The translations under genes and the position numbers were made by a program. Positions 25,282 through 32,737 of a stretch of 32,852 nt of DNA are shown piece after piece. Source of the stretch: Streptococcus sp. 121 (GTDB lineage Bacteria > Bacillota > Bacilli > Lactobacillales > Streptococcaceae); contig NZ_JAEMED010000020.1 of assembly GCF_016458205.1 (NCBI RefSeq), forward strand, positions 1 to 32,852, in the 5' to 3' direction. Each line of letters begins with the position of its first letter. Positions within the stretch are counted from its first letter, which is position 1. The notes beneath the pieces are model-generated. The model was not told where the DNA came from and did not search any database. It saw only the letters and a list, made by a program, of their open reading frames with translations.

Positions 25282-26709
25282 ATGAAAAAGAAACACCTTT
25301 TAGGGACAACTCTGCTACTCGGGTCGTTTGTGACGCCAGCTGTGTTGCAAACGGCTGCAGTCGTTCGGGCGGATGAGTTCTACCAATACCAATCGACTGC
25401 TCAGGCAGCGGACATCACGAACTGGATTGCCAGCACTCCAGAGCAAATCAAGCAAAATATGCAGAACCAGAATATTCGGGTTGACCAATCTGGTACGGTA
25501 GTGGATTCTGGGCAAGATGGCCAAGTTTACGTAATCCAGTGGGGGGACACCCTCTGGGGGATCTCACAGGCAACAGGTATTTCCATTGCTAAACTGGCTT
25601 ATGACAACAACATTCAAAATGTGGATTTGATCTATGCTGGAGACACGCTGATTCTTAAACGGGATGGGCAAGTGCCAGTCGACTACAAATACAATGGGTA
25701 CGGTCAGCACTGTGCCATGACCAAGGTTGTGATTAATAACTATATTCACAATGGAAATAACTATATTTACAACGATAATTCCACAAATGTGAATGTGGAT
25801 GTTACGTTGTTACAACAGAGTGTCATTAATATTTTCCCAGAAGTTGACCAGTCCCAAATTGTAAAAGTTGAGTATAAACCAGACATTAAGGTAGAAGATG
25901 CTCCGGATTGGAAGCAACCTGTTGCGCAAAATCCAGACGATGAAAAAGACCCTAATAGTGGATCCACTATGAGTAAGTTGTTTGATGATGACTCTGATTC
26001 TGGTTCAGAATCTCCTAGTTCTCCTTCAGGAGATGGTACAGTTGGTACAAGTGGGGCAGCTCCAACTGACAGCAGTTCTCCAGCCCCATCTGAATCTAGC
26101 ACTAATTCAAGTTCAAGTACTACCCCTAGCGATACTGAACCTACTTCTTCCTCTACAAAACCATCAAGTTCTGAAAAGGTTCTAGAAAGGGAGGAATTCC
26201 TTGACAAGGTTCAAGCTGAAATCAGAACTCTTAAATCTAAGGATTTGAGCAGTTCAAATAACCTCGCATTGAATTTCTTGGATAACAAGGATGACTTCAA
26301 CCAAAATGCAAGTTTAATTGCCGGGTTGGATATGAAGAGTTTGTATGAATCAAAACCTCAAGTTTTGACCACAGACATTAGCAAGTATACAGAAAGTTCT
26401 GCTAAGAAGGTGGCGGAAGAAATCTATGCGAAGCTCAAGGTCAAAGCTTCTGAGTTGGCAGATGCTAAATACTTGCAGATTGACTTGACCAAAGAGGGTA
26501 GCCGCGATGCCTTCAATGTTAAAGTTTACAAAGAAGTAGAAGAATCTAGTTCAAGTTCAAGCTCAAGCAGTAGTTCAACTCCAGTGACACGTTCTTCATC
26601 CTCTTCTGATGACTATGAAGACTTTGACACTAGCTCTTCTGAGTCAACTTTCAGCCGGACTGAAACTAGCACCAGCTCTAGCTCTAGCTCAGATTCATAT
26701 GAGGAGTAA
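25282..26709 (+). CDS. Secreted LysM-domain protein with Ser-rich regions
   Basis: 475 residues. A signal peptide (about 1-30, ending VVRA) is followed by one LysM domain at about 82-125 (YVIQWGDTLWGISQATGISI), which binds peptidoglycan. Residues about 230-300 are rich in Ser/Thr/Pro, then a folded-looking segment (about 300-415), and a C-terminal Ser/Asp/Glu tail with runs of up to ten Ser. There is no LPxTG anchor, so attachment should be through LysM. The catalytic domain of a hydrolase is not recognised. Ser-rich parts may be glycosylated. A downstream membrane-anchored gene starts eight bases after the stop. Confidence 0.85.
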   Translation: MKKKHLLGTTLLLGSFVTPAVLQTAAVVRADEFYQYQSTAQAADITNWIASTPEQIKQNMQNQNIRVDQSGTVVDSGQDGQVYVIQWGDTLWGISQATGISIAKLAYDNNIQNVDLIYAGDTLILKRDGQVPVDYKYNGYGQHCAMTKVVINNYIHNGNNYIYNDNSTNVNVDVTLLQQSVINIFPEVDQSQIVKVEYKPDIKVEDAPDWKQPVAQNPDDEKDPNSGSTMSKLFDDDSDSGSESPSSPSGDGTVGTSGAAPTDSSSPAPSESSTNSSSSTTPSDTEPTSSSTKPSSSEKVLEREEFLDKVQAEIRTLKSKDLSSSNNLALNFLDNKDDFNQNASLIAGLDMKSLYESKPQVLTTDISKYTESSAKKVAEEIYAKLKVKASELADAKYLQIDLTKEGSRDAFNVKVYKEVEESSSSSSSSSSSTPVTRSSSSSDDYEDFDTSSSESTFSRTETSTSSSSSSDSYEE

Positions 26710-26717
26710 AAGCAAAT

Positions 26718-27212
26718 ATGAAAAACCTGAAAGAATTACTCAATAATAAATATGTTCGCATGGGCTTGGCTGCATTAGTTGTAGTCGGAATCGGAGTTGG
26801 AGGATATTTCTACTGGGGTGGCCACCGCTTGGATAAGGTTGTGCAAGGAAAAACCTACCAGTATTCCAGTATCCTTGATGGTACTCAAAACGACAAGATG
26901 ATGTATGTGACTTTCCAAAACGGAGGGAATCAAGTTGTCGTGACCCAAAGCCGTGAAGTGGCCCTTAAAGCAGCCAGTTCACCAGAGGAATTTAAGAAAT
27001 CCTATGAAGAGCAAGCTGCAGAATGGCGTTATGCGGTAACGCCAACCACTCTCACTTTAGGTAAAAAGGAAAATGATGAGCTATCCCAATGGCAATACAA
27101 TTCTGTCTTTGCCGTTGGTGACCAGTTCACATCCGATAGTTTCACCTACCAAATTGCCAAAGGTGGACAAGGGGAAGTGAAGCAAAAAATGGTCTTCAAA
27201 GAAGTCCAGTAA
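26718..27212 (+). CDS. Unknown membrane-anchored extracellular protein
   Basis: 164 residues: a short basic N-terminus, one hydrophobic helix (about 14-33, MGLAALVVVGIGVGGYFYW) and a soluble domain of about 125 residues, probably outside the cell. No family is recognised. It lies eight bases behind the LysM gene and shares its terminator, so the two are likely to work together at the cell wall. Confidence 0.8.
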   Translation: MKNLKELLNNKYVRMGLAALVVVGIGVGGYFYWGGHRLDKVVQGKTYQYSSILDGTQNDKMMYVTFQNGGNQVVVTQSREVALKAASSPEEFKKSYEEQAAEWRYAVTPTTLTLGKKENDELSQWQYNSVFAVGDQFTSDSFTYQIAKGGQGEVKQKMVFKEVQ

Positions 27213-27225
27213 GATAAAGGAGATG

Positions 27226-27246
27226 CCACCCGTAAGGGTGGTTTTT
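27226..27246 (+). terminator. Terminator after the LysM operon
   Basis: CCACCC-GTAA-GGGTGG followed by TTTTT. Confidence 0.92.
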
Positions 27247-27269
27247 GTATCGTAAAGGAGGAATTGACG

Positions 27270-27947
27270 ATGGCGAATTTCTTATTTCTAAGCCCTTTGG
27301 GCTGGACTCATCATGTTTGGGATTTAGTGGTTGACCTTCCAAGTATCAAAGATAATTGGACAAGTTTAGAATTTTTGGAGACTAGTTTTCCGACGATTTC
27401 TAAAGATACCATCCGACAAAAAATAGCAACCCAACTAGATACTCTAGAGTCTCCCAAAATTGTGATTGCTGCTTCTTTTGGGGTTCCAGTTTTGTTAGAC
27501 TATCTCCAAAAACATCCCACTCAGCTGAATGCTCTCATTTTGATTGATGGGTTTGATGAAATTCCTGATTTACAACAATTGCCCGTATTGTTTGAAAATC
27601 AAAAAGAGACTTTTTCAACCCAAGAAGCTTATCTGGATGAAATGGTTAGCTCAGATTCTCCAGTAGGGGAGGAAGTTGCCTCGATTTTATTCAAAAATCT
27701 ACAAAAGGAAGAATCTGCTTATCGTGTTCGTTTGGGGAACCGAGCTGCCATCAATTACTTGGGTCTGTACTCCGGCTTTGATAGTCAAGAAGCCCTGTTA
27801 CCAGCTGTCAATCAAACTGAAAAGGTGATTCTTTTTTTCCATATTCCGTTAGCTTTACCTCATCATCTGATTCATCCTCAAGACCATTTGTTGATGCTAA
27901 CTCAACCTGAACAGTTAAAAAATACTTTGGTAAAGCTACCTGAATAG
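27270..27947 (+). CDS. Alpha/beta-hydrolase-like protein
   Basis: 225 residues. FLFLSPLGWTHHVW looks like the first strand and oxyanion loop of the alpha/beta-hydrolase fold. The nucleophile elbow would be IVIAASFGVPVLLDYL, where Ser sits in AASFG and not in GxSxG, and HPQDHLLML could hold the acid and His. Activity is therefore uncertain and the substrate unknown. The ATG at 27270 follows AAAGGAGG at good spacing; a TTG at 27264 is less likely. It stands alone between two terminators. Confidence 0.75.
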   Translation: MANFLFLSPLGWTHHVWDLVVDLPSIKDNWTSLEFLETSFPTISKDTIRQKIATQLDTLESPKIVIAASFGVPVLLDYLQKHPTQLNALILIDGFDEIPDLQQLPVLFENQKETFSTQEAYLDEMVSSDSPVGEEVASILFKNLQKEESAYRVRLGNRAAINYLGLYSGFDSQEALLPAVNQTEKVILFFHIPLALPHHLIHPQDHLLMLTQPEQLKNTLVKLPE

Positions 27948-27949
27948 TC

Positions 27950-27977
27950 GTGTGAAAAATTTCATGCTCTTTTTTTC
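27950..27977 (+). terminator. Possible terminator after the hydrolase-like gene
   Basis: GTGTGAAA pairs imperfectly with TTTCATGC and is followed by a long T run. Confidence 0.5.
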
Positions 27978-27991
27978 AATCCTCATTTTTG

Positions 27992-28007
27992 TTACAATAT
28001 TTTGTAA
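27992..28007. promoter_or_regulatory. ABC exporter promoter with palindrome over the -10 box
   Basis: TACAAT (27993-27998) is the likely -10. TTACAA-TATT-TTGTAA (27992-28007) is a perfect six-base palindrome covering it, which could be an operator. Confidence 0.45.
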
Positions 28008-28029
28008 AAAATAAGAAGGGATGTCCTGT

Positions 28030-28860
28030 ATGATCCGTATAGTAGGATTGAAAAAGAGTTTTGGTCAGAAAGTGGCTTTGGATAAGGTTGACTTGGAACT
28101 GGCCAGTGGAGAAATTTTGGGATTTTTAGGGCCATCTGGTTCGGGGAAGTCAACAACCATTGGGATCTTGACGGGACAGGTGGATCCGGATGCGGGTCTG
28201 GTTCAGGTTTTCGACAAGGATGTGAAAGACCTAGGGGCGGAGGATTTTGCCCAAATGGGTTTGATGAGTGATGCTCTTGGTTTTTATGAAACCTTAACGG
28301 TTTATCAAAATCTGACTTTTTTTGCTCGCTTTTTTCAAATTCCAATGAAAGAGGTGGATGCCTTGTTGAAGCGCTTAGAGTTATGGGAGGAACGGGATGT
28401 TCGGGCGTCTAAGCTATCGACGGGGATGAAGCAGCGAATGATGCTGATTCGGGCGGTGCTTTATCGTCCTCAATTGTTATTCTTGGACGAACCAACATCC
28501 GGTTTGGATCCAAGTTTGACTAGAAAGATTCAAGACTTGCTGCTGGAATTGAAAGAAGCAGGTGTTGGAATTTTTCTGACGACCCATAATATGGAAGAGG
28601 CGACTCGCCTTTGTGACCGCTTGGTTTTGCTTCATAAGGGGCGGATTGTGGAGTCTGGAACACTGGAGGAGATTCGGGAACGTCAGGTACCCAATGAGGA
28701 TTTAGTAACCATTCGCTATCGGGATGGCCAGTCGAGGGTTGTTCCACGAGCTGAGGTCAGCCAGTACTTTTCGGATCAAGTGATTGGAATGGATTCGACG
28801 GAAATGGATTTAGAAGCGATTTTTATCAAATTGACAGGAGCATCCCTACATGAATCATAG
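28030..28860 (+). CDS. ABC exporter ATP-binding protein
   Basis: 276 residues of the CcmA/NatA-type ABC ATPase family. Walker A GPSGSGKST, signature LSTGMKQRM, Walker B LLFLDEPTSGLDP and switch His in TTHN. The start at 28030 has AAGGG nine bases upstream; the ATG at 28021 touches that site and is less likely. A C-terminal domain of about 60 residues follows the core. It overlaps the next gene by 11 bases, a permease, so the pair forms an ABC-2 exporter. Substrate unknown; drugs, peptides and sodium are all possible. Confidence 0.9.
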   Translation: MIRIVGLKKSFGQKVALDKVDLELASGEILGFLGPSGSGKSTTIGILTGQVDPDAGLVQVFDKDVKDLGAEDFAQMGLMSDALGFYETLTVYQNLTFFARFFQIPMKEVDALLKRLELWEERDVRASKLSTGMKQRMMLIRAVLYRPQLLFLDEPTSGLDPSLTRKIQDLLLELKEAGVGIFLTTHNMEEATRLCDRLVLLHKGRIVESGTLEEIRERQVPNEDLVTIRYRDGQSRVVPRAEVSQYFSDQVIGMDSTEMDLEAIFIKLTGASLHES

Positions 28861-29563
28861 AGTAAAGAGCCTACTTTGGTTACGTTGGCAATTCTTACAA
28901 AGTAATAAATTTTTGCTATTTGTCTTTCTGATATCCCCTTATGTGGATGCGTATTTGTTGCGAATTTTTGTTGAAATGATGAGTGGGAGAGGAGAAGAAG
29001 CCGGTATTGCTATTCTCGTATCTGGACTCTTATTAGGGGGTCTTACCTATGGTAACGCAGCTGTTTTTGCTTGTACTATAGCTGCCGAGGAGAAACAGAA
29101 GCGGAATCTTCGGACCCTGTCGCTTGCAGGAGTGACGACAGGGGAGTATCTGCTATCGACTGCACTTATTCCTTTTGGAGCGGCGATTATTCTGGGGAGT
29201 GTGACTCCGTTCCTATTTGGGTTACCGGTTACGAATTGGTTGCTTTACTTTGCCTTGTTATTTGTAACTGTGGTCACCTATTTGCTAGTTGGTTTGGCCA
29301 TTGGCTTAGTCTTGAAGAATGTTGCCCAAGCAACCATTGTTTCCATGGTCTTGTTTTTACTTTCTTGCCTCTTACCTATGTTTTATGTGGATTGGACTTG
29401 GATCCAAGGATTCATCGATCTTAGTTTAATGGGAGCTAGCCACACATTCTTGGTGACGGGTAGTGTGAAACCCCTGTCCCTTTTGGCTTTGTTGATTTGG
29501 TTTGGCCTGGCGGCTGTTCTAGCAGTTTGGGCCTACCAGAGGAACCGAAAGGAGGAGCGGTAG
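28850..29563 (+). CDS. ABC-2 type permease subunit
   Basis: 237 residues with about six hydrophobic helices. It is the membrane partner of the ATPase that overlaps it. The region EEKQKRNLRTLSLAGVTTGEYLLS after the second helix is like the coupling segment seen in ABC-2 permeases. MFS gene follows 15 bases downstream. Confidence 0.85.
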   Translation: MNHRVKSLLWLRWQFLQSNKFLLFVFLISPYVDAYLLRIFVEMMSGRGEEAGIAILVSGLLLGGLTYGNAAVFACTIAAEEKQKRNLRTLSLAGVTTGEYLLSTALIPFGAAIILGSVTPFLFGLPVTNWLLYFALLFVTVVTYLLVGLAIGLVLKNVAQATIVSMVLFLLSCLLPMFYVDWTWIQGFIDLSLMGASHTFLVTGSVKPLSLLALLIWFGLAAVLAVWAYQRNRKEER

Positions 29564-29578
29564 TTTTTAGGAGGAATT

Positions 29579-30826
29579 GTGAAAAATTCAGATTTTAGGC
29601 GCTTGTTTATGGGCCGATTGTTTTTGAATCTAGGGGATAGCTTGGTCTACATGATTTGTATGTGGTACCTGTATCAAGTAACCCAAGATTCATTTTATAC
29701 GGGAGTTGCCAGTTTCCTGTTTTCTCTGCCAGTTTTGCTTGGAATGTTCTGGGGCCCTATCGTGGATCGTCGGGATCAGAGGCGATTATTGGGGACTCTA
29801 TCGGGTCTACTTGTTCTGGCGCTCCTAATCCTCAGCCTTGTAACTCACTGGCTAGGTTTTAAGCTCTGGTTTCTATTGCTAGCCATTCCAGTATTGGCGA
29901 CGGCTTCGGAGTTTCTTTATCCGGTAGGGGAGGCTCTCCTGCCTCGAATGGTAGCTCAAGAAGAGTTGACCAGAGCAAATTCTTGGCTGATGATGTCCAG
30001 CACAGGTGCAGATTTATTTTTTAATGCTATTTCTGCTCTTATCCTGTCCCTGCTTAGTCTCAATCAGCTCTTTGGTCTGACGAGCCTTATTTTCTTTCTA
30101 GCTTTCTTTTGTTTTAAACGAATAAAGACTTCTAACTTTCCAAATAAAATAGAGCAGGAAAAAAGGGACTTCTGGGGAAGCTATGTGAGGGAACTCAAGG
30201 AAGGATTGGCTTTCGTGCGGCAACCACTGGTGTTAAGGCTTCTTTTCCCGCTTTTGCTGATGAATTGTATCTATGCAATCTTTTATGTGAGCTTGCCGGA
30301 GTTCACCAGCCTAAACTTTCAGACACCGACGGTTTATGGCCTCTTGTTGATGTTGCTGGGAATAGGTGCTATGCTGGGGTCTGGCTTGAGTGAATTTGTG
30401 TCAACCCGCATTCGGACCGGTTATTTGGTCGCTTTTTCTTACGCAATTACTGGGCTTGCATGGGTGCTAGCGGTAGTCAGTCTCCGGATTCATGTACTCC
30501 CGCTCACGATGCTCCTTACCCTCCTTTCAGGTCTTTCCAATGGCGTGGTAAATGTAGCTTACTCTGTACTCTTCCAAAAATTGCCTCCACAAGAAATGAT
30601 CGGACGGGTACATACGATAAATATGACCCTGCTGCAAAGCAGTGTGCCTCTAGCTTCTTTACTAGGAGGCCTATTCGTGAGAAACCTTTGTGCCTCCACT
30701 ATGATGGTGATTTGTGGAGCCAGCCTGCTCTTGCTTTCCCTATCGCTCTTGCTGAGTTCCTCCTTCCGAAGTCTGCCTAAGATTGGGGAGACTGGGGAAA
30801 TGGAAGATAGTTCAAGTGAAGTATAA
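29579..30826 (+). CDS. MFS efflux transporter
   Basis: 415 residues with about twelve hydrophobic helices and the motif PIVDRRDQRRL between helices 2 and 3, typical of MFS drug exporters of the MefA/enterobactin-exporter type. The start is GTG at 29579 after AGGAGG, with a rather short spacing. It ends in an acidic tail. Probably co-transcribed with the ABC-2 exporter, suggesting a shared export or resistance role. Substrate unknown. Confidence 0.87.
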   Translation: MKNSDFRRLFMGRLFLNLGDSLVYMICMWYLYQVTQDSFYTGVASFLFSLPVLLGMFWGPIVDRRDQRRLLGTLSGLLVLALLILSLVTHWLGFKLWFLLLAIPVLATASEFLYPVGEALLPRMVAQEELTRANSWLMMSSTGADLFFNAISALILSLLSLNQLFGLTSLIFFLAFFCFKRIKTSNFPNKIEQEKRDFWGSYVRELKEGLAFVRQPLVLRLLFPLLLMNCIYAIFYVSLPEFTSLNFQTPTVYGLLLMLLGIGAMLGSGLSEFVSTRIRTGYLVAFSYAITGLAWVLAVVSLRIHVLPLTMLLTLLSGLSNGVVNVAYSVLFQKLPPQEMIGRVHTINMTLLQSSVPLASLLGGLFVRNLCASTMMVICGASLLLLSLSLLLSSSFRSLPKIGETGEMEDSSSEV

Positions 30827-30864
30827 GTTAAGATAGAAGTATGCATGCTAAGTGAAAAGAGTAT

Positions 30865-30893
30865 CAAAAAGAGCCTATAAACTAGGCTTTTTC
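30865..30893 (+). terminator. Terminator of the exporter operon
   Basis: AAAAAGAGCCTA pairs with TAGGCTTTTT around TAAAC, ending in a T run. Confidence 0.85.
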
Positions 30894-31132
30894 GTCTGTA
30901 TTCATCTGCCCCCTGCAGGCTGATTTTTTTTGTAATAATTTTGAAATAATGACTAAAAATGTTGATTTAAAGCGATTTTAAGGTAGATAAAGTTGAGTTA
31001 AATGAGTATTTTTAAGAAATTTAGATGGGCAAAAAATGGACAAGTAATTTTATTAACCAAATACACAATGAACAAAGATTTTATAATTAAATTTATACTA
31101 AATACAAAAAATAAAAAATATTCAGAATTTTA
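30894..31132. other. AT-rich spacer before the peptide cassette
   Basis: There is no gene I can support here. Base composition changes sharply to AT-rich compared with the exporter genes to the left, which is consistent with a boundary of acquired DNA. No regulator gene lies between the exporter operon and the peptide gene. Confidence 0.6.
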
Positions 31133-31161
31133 TTGACGAATATACATGTGGGATATATACT
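31133..31161 (+). promoter_or_regulatory. Strong promoter of the QETCYD peptide gene
   Basis: TTGACG (31133-31138), exactly 17 bases, TATACT (31156-31161). The leader is about 40 bases and ends in AAAAAGGAG before the ATG at 31207. Confidence 0.8.
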
Positions 31162-31206
31162 ATTATTGTAGACGTTTACAAAAAATAAGAAAAAGGAGTA
31201 CTGACA

Positions 31207-31338
31207 ATGATTACTGAAAAAGCAACAACTCTGAAACAAGCATCACAAGAAACATGCTATGATTTTGAACGTACCATTACGGAAGTATCTTCAAAACAAA
31301 AAGGAATTGGACAAGAAACTTGTTATGACTGGAAGTAA
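31207..31338 (+). CDS. Small peptide with duplicated QETCYD motif (putative secreted or modified peptide precursor)
   Basis: A 43-residue peptide too short for most gene finders. It begins MITEKATTLKQAS, has QETCYD at 14-19 followed by Phe20, and QETCYD again at 36-41 followed by Trp42 and a final Lys43. The spacing between copies is 22 residues. Cysteines are only C17 and C39. AAGGAG at good spacing, a strong promoter and a downstream hairpin argue that it is real and highly expressed. There is no signal peptide and no double-Gly leader. Two near-identical Cys/aromatic segments suggest a RiPP-like precursor with two core repeats, or a signalling peptide. The next genes are a 136-residue unknown protein and a likely exporter. 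Function is inferred only. Confidence 0.75.
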   Translation: MITEKATTLKQASQETCYDFERTITEVSSKQKGIGQETCYDWK

Positions 31339-31360
31339 GTCTTACCTAGGTATAGTTTAG

Positions 31361-31387
31361 GAGATGCAATTTATTGCATCTCTTTTT
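31361..31387 (+). terminator. Terminator/attenuator between the peptide gene and its neighbours
   Basis: GAGATGCAA (31361-31369) and TTGCATCTC (31374-31382) pair perfectly around TTTA and are followed by five T. It lies 22 bases after the peptide stop and 20 before the next gene, which has no evident promoter of its own. Partial read-through would give much peptide and little of the downstream proteins. Confidence 0.85.
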
Positions 31388-31407
31388 AAGTATAGGAAGG
31401 ATGTATC

Positions 31408-31818
31408 ATGGATAGAAAAGATATGATATTTAGTTCTCTGGGTTCTGAAATGAAATTTAGATACACGATCTTGGAGAGGCATCCTCAGTTATTGGATGTC
31501 GAGCTAGATTTTAATAGAGTTTTTTATTTATTTTTTAAAGAAAATGGGAGATTTACTTTATATTTTTATATTTCATTTGTTAATTTTTTGATCAATTCAC
31601 ATGTTGATTTTGAAATTTGTAAATCTGTATTGAGGTATGCAGCAAGAAGTTCATTATTTAATCGAAATGCGATTTATATGATGAAAAGTGATTCCTACGT
31701 CGGTTTTTTTAGAAAAGATGATGAAATTTTTGGATTTACGGCATCTGAACAAGAACTAAAATATTTGATGAAAGAGTATGGTATTTTGAAGGAGTATGGA
31801 TGTTATGGATTTCTCTAA
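31408..31818 (+). CDS. Unknown 136-residue protein of the peptide cassette
   Basis: No family is recognised. The protein is rich in Phe, Tyr, Lys and Glu. A middle stretch (about 48-68, FTLYFYISFVNFLINSHVDF) is hydrophobic but probably too aromatic and short to be a sure membrane helix. It ends YGILKEYGCYGFL, with a Cys-Tyr pair that echoes the peptide motif, perhaps by chance. The start follows AGGAAGG. The end overlaps the next gene, so the two are coupled. A role in maturation, binding or immunity of the peptide is inferred from position only. Confidence 0.75.
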   Translation: MDRKDMIFSSLGSEMKFRYTILERHPQLLDVELDFNRVFYLFFKENGRFTLYFYISFVNFLINSHVDFEICKSVLRYAARSSLFNRNAIYMMKSDSYVGFFRKDDEIFGFTASEQELKYLMKEYGILKEYGCYGFL

Positions 31819-32665
31819 TGATAAGAAAATATACTGTGTTTATTTTTTAAATTTATTAATTTCAGGTTTTTTCTATTCCTTTATGACTGGTACTTTGATT
31901 CGTTTTAATAATCAAAACACATTGTTAATTTTACTGATTTCTTCTGTAATAGATCTTTTGTTACTGTTAGGTCTAAAGAAAACAACTGTGATTCAAAGTA
32001 TATCTTTAAGGAATTACTCTTGGATTACGTTCTTGATTTGTTCAATGTTTTTTGGTTTGATAAGTTTTAAGGATCAGCTAGAACTTTATTTATTGATGTA
32101 TTCTGTGATTACGCTTCTTATAAGTTGTATGGCTTTGATATTGCAAGAACAAATTTTAAAAGTAGAGTTAAGCTTGACCACGGGTTTTTTTAATATTCAA
32201 CTTTTAAGAAATGGTTCTAAAATGTTGGGGTTCTTTTTAGGGATTTTATTATCAGGGGATAGTTTGAGGATGTTTTTTTTATATCTTTGTATGATTTTCC
32301 TTTTTTTTAATTCTCTTTTTAGTTTTTCTTTAACCGAAAAGGTTCAATTAGAATCTGTTCAAAGGCAGGTTGGGATTCTAGGAAAGGAATCATACCTGTT
32401 ATTGGGGATTACAGGTACAACTATGGTAATTTGGATTCCCTTGATTACGAAAACGTTTATTGAAGGTGGACTGGATACAATTTCGTGGTTACCTTTCTTA
32501 TTACCGGGGATTACTTCGATTTTATTAATTCAACTTCAGAAAAAGCACATGTGGCTATTTACTTCTACTGTTATTGAATATATTGCTTTATTATTGTTTG
32601 TATTATTTTTCTCTCTGCGAATTTTGTCTATATTTCCAATTTTACAAGCGATAATTTTTATTTGA
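31805..32665 (+). CDS. MFS-like exporter, probably truncated at its C-terminus
   Basis: 286 residues from the ATG at 31805 (GGAG ten bases upstream; ATG at 31796 is the alternative). About nine or ten hydrophobic segments are visible, with a hydrophilic loop (about 175-193, TEKVQLESVQRQVGILGKE) after six, which is the layout of MFS transporters. A complete one has about twelve helices and 400 residues, so two or three helices are missing. The frame stops about 70 bases before the end of an IS110-type transposase, which suggests truncation by insertion. It lacks an obvious ATP-binding partner. Likely exports the peptide or its product, if still working. Confidence 0.7.
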   Translation: MDFSNDKKIYCVYFLNLLISGFFYSFMTGTLIRFNNQNTLLILLISSVIDLLLLLGLKKTTVIQSISLRNYSWITFLICSMFFGLISFKDQLELYLLMYSVITLLISCMALILQEQILKVELSLTTGFFNIQLLRNGSKMLGFFLGILLSGDSLRMFFLYLCMIFLFFNSLFSFSLTEKVQLESVQRQVGILGKESYLLLGITGTTMVIWIPLITKTFIEGGLDTISWLPFLLPGITSILLIQLQKKHMWLFTSTVIEYIALLLFVLFFSLRILSIFPILQAIIFI

Positions 32666-32667
32666 AA

Positions 32668-32709
32668 ATAACACAGTAAAAAAGCGCAAAAAAACACTAT
32701 CTGTGTTAT
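32668..32709. repeat. Inverted repeat at the IS junction
   Basis: ATAACACAG (32668-32676) and CTGTGTTAT (32701-32709) are perfect inverted copies 24 bases apart. This lies between the truncated exporter and the transposase end; it may be part of the IS end or a terminator. Confidence 0.6.
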
Positions 32710-32737
32710 ACTTAAGGTGAACATATTTAAAAATGTC

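Noticed and set aside
31207..31338. Class II (double-glycine leader) bacteriocin or Rgg/SHP-type hydrophobic pheromone
   Set aside because: There is no Gly-Gly cleavage site, no hydrophobic C-terminal segment, and no ComA/LanT-type peptidase exporter or Rgg gene next to it.
31207..31818. Toxin-antitoxin pair
   Set aside because: A terminator-like hairpin separates the two genes, the small peptide has a repeated Cys motif and is not like known toxins or antitoxins, and an exporter gene follows.
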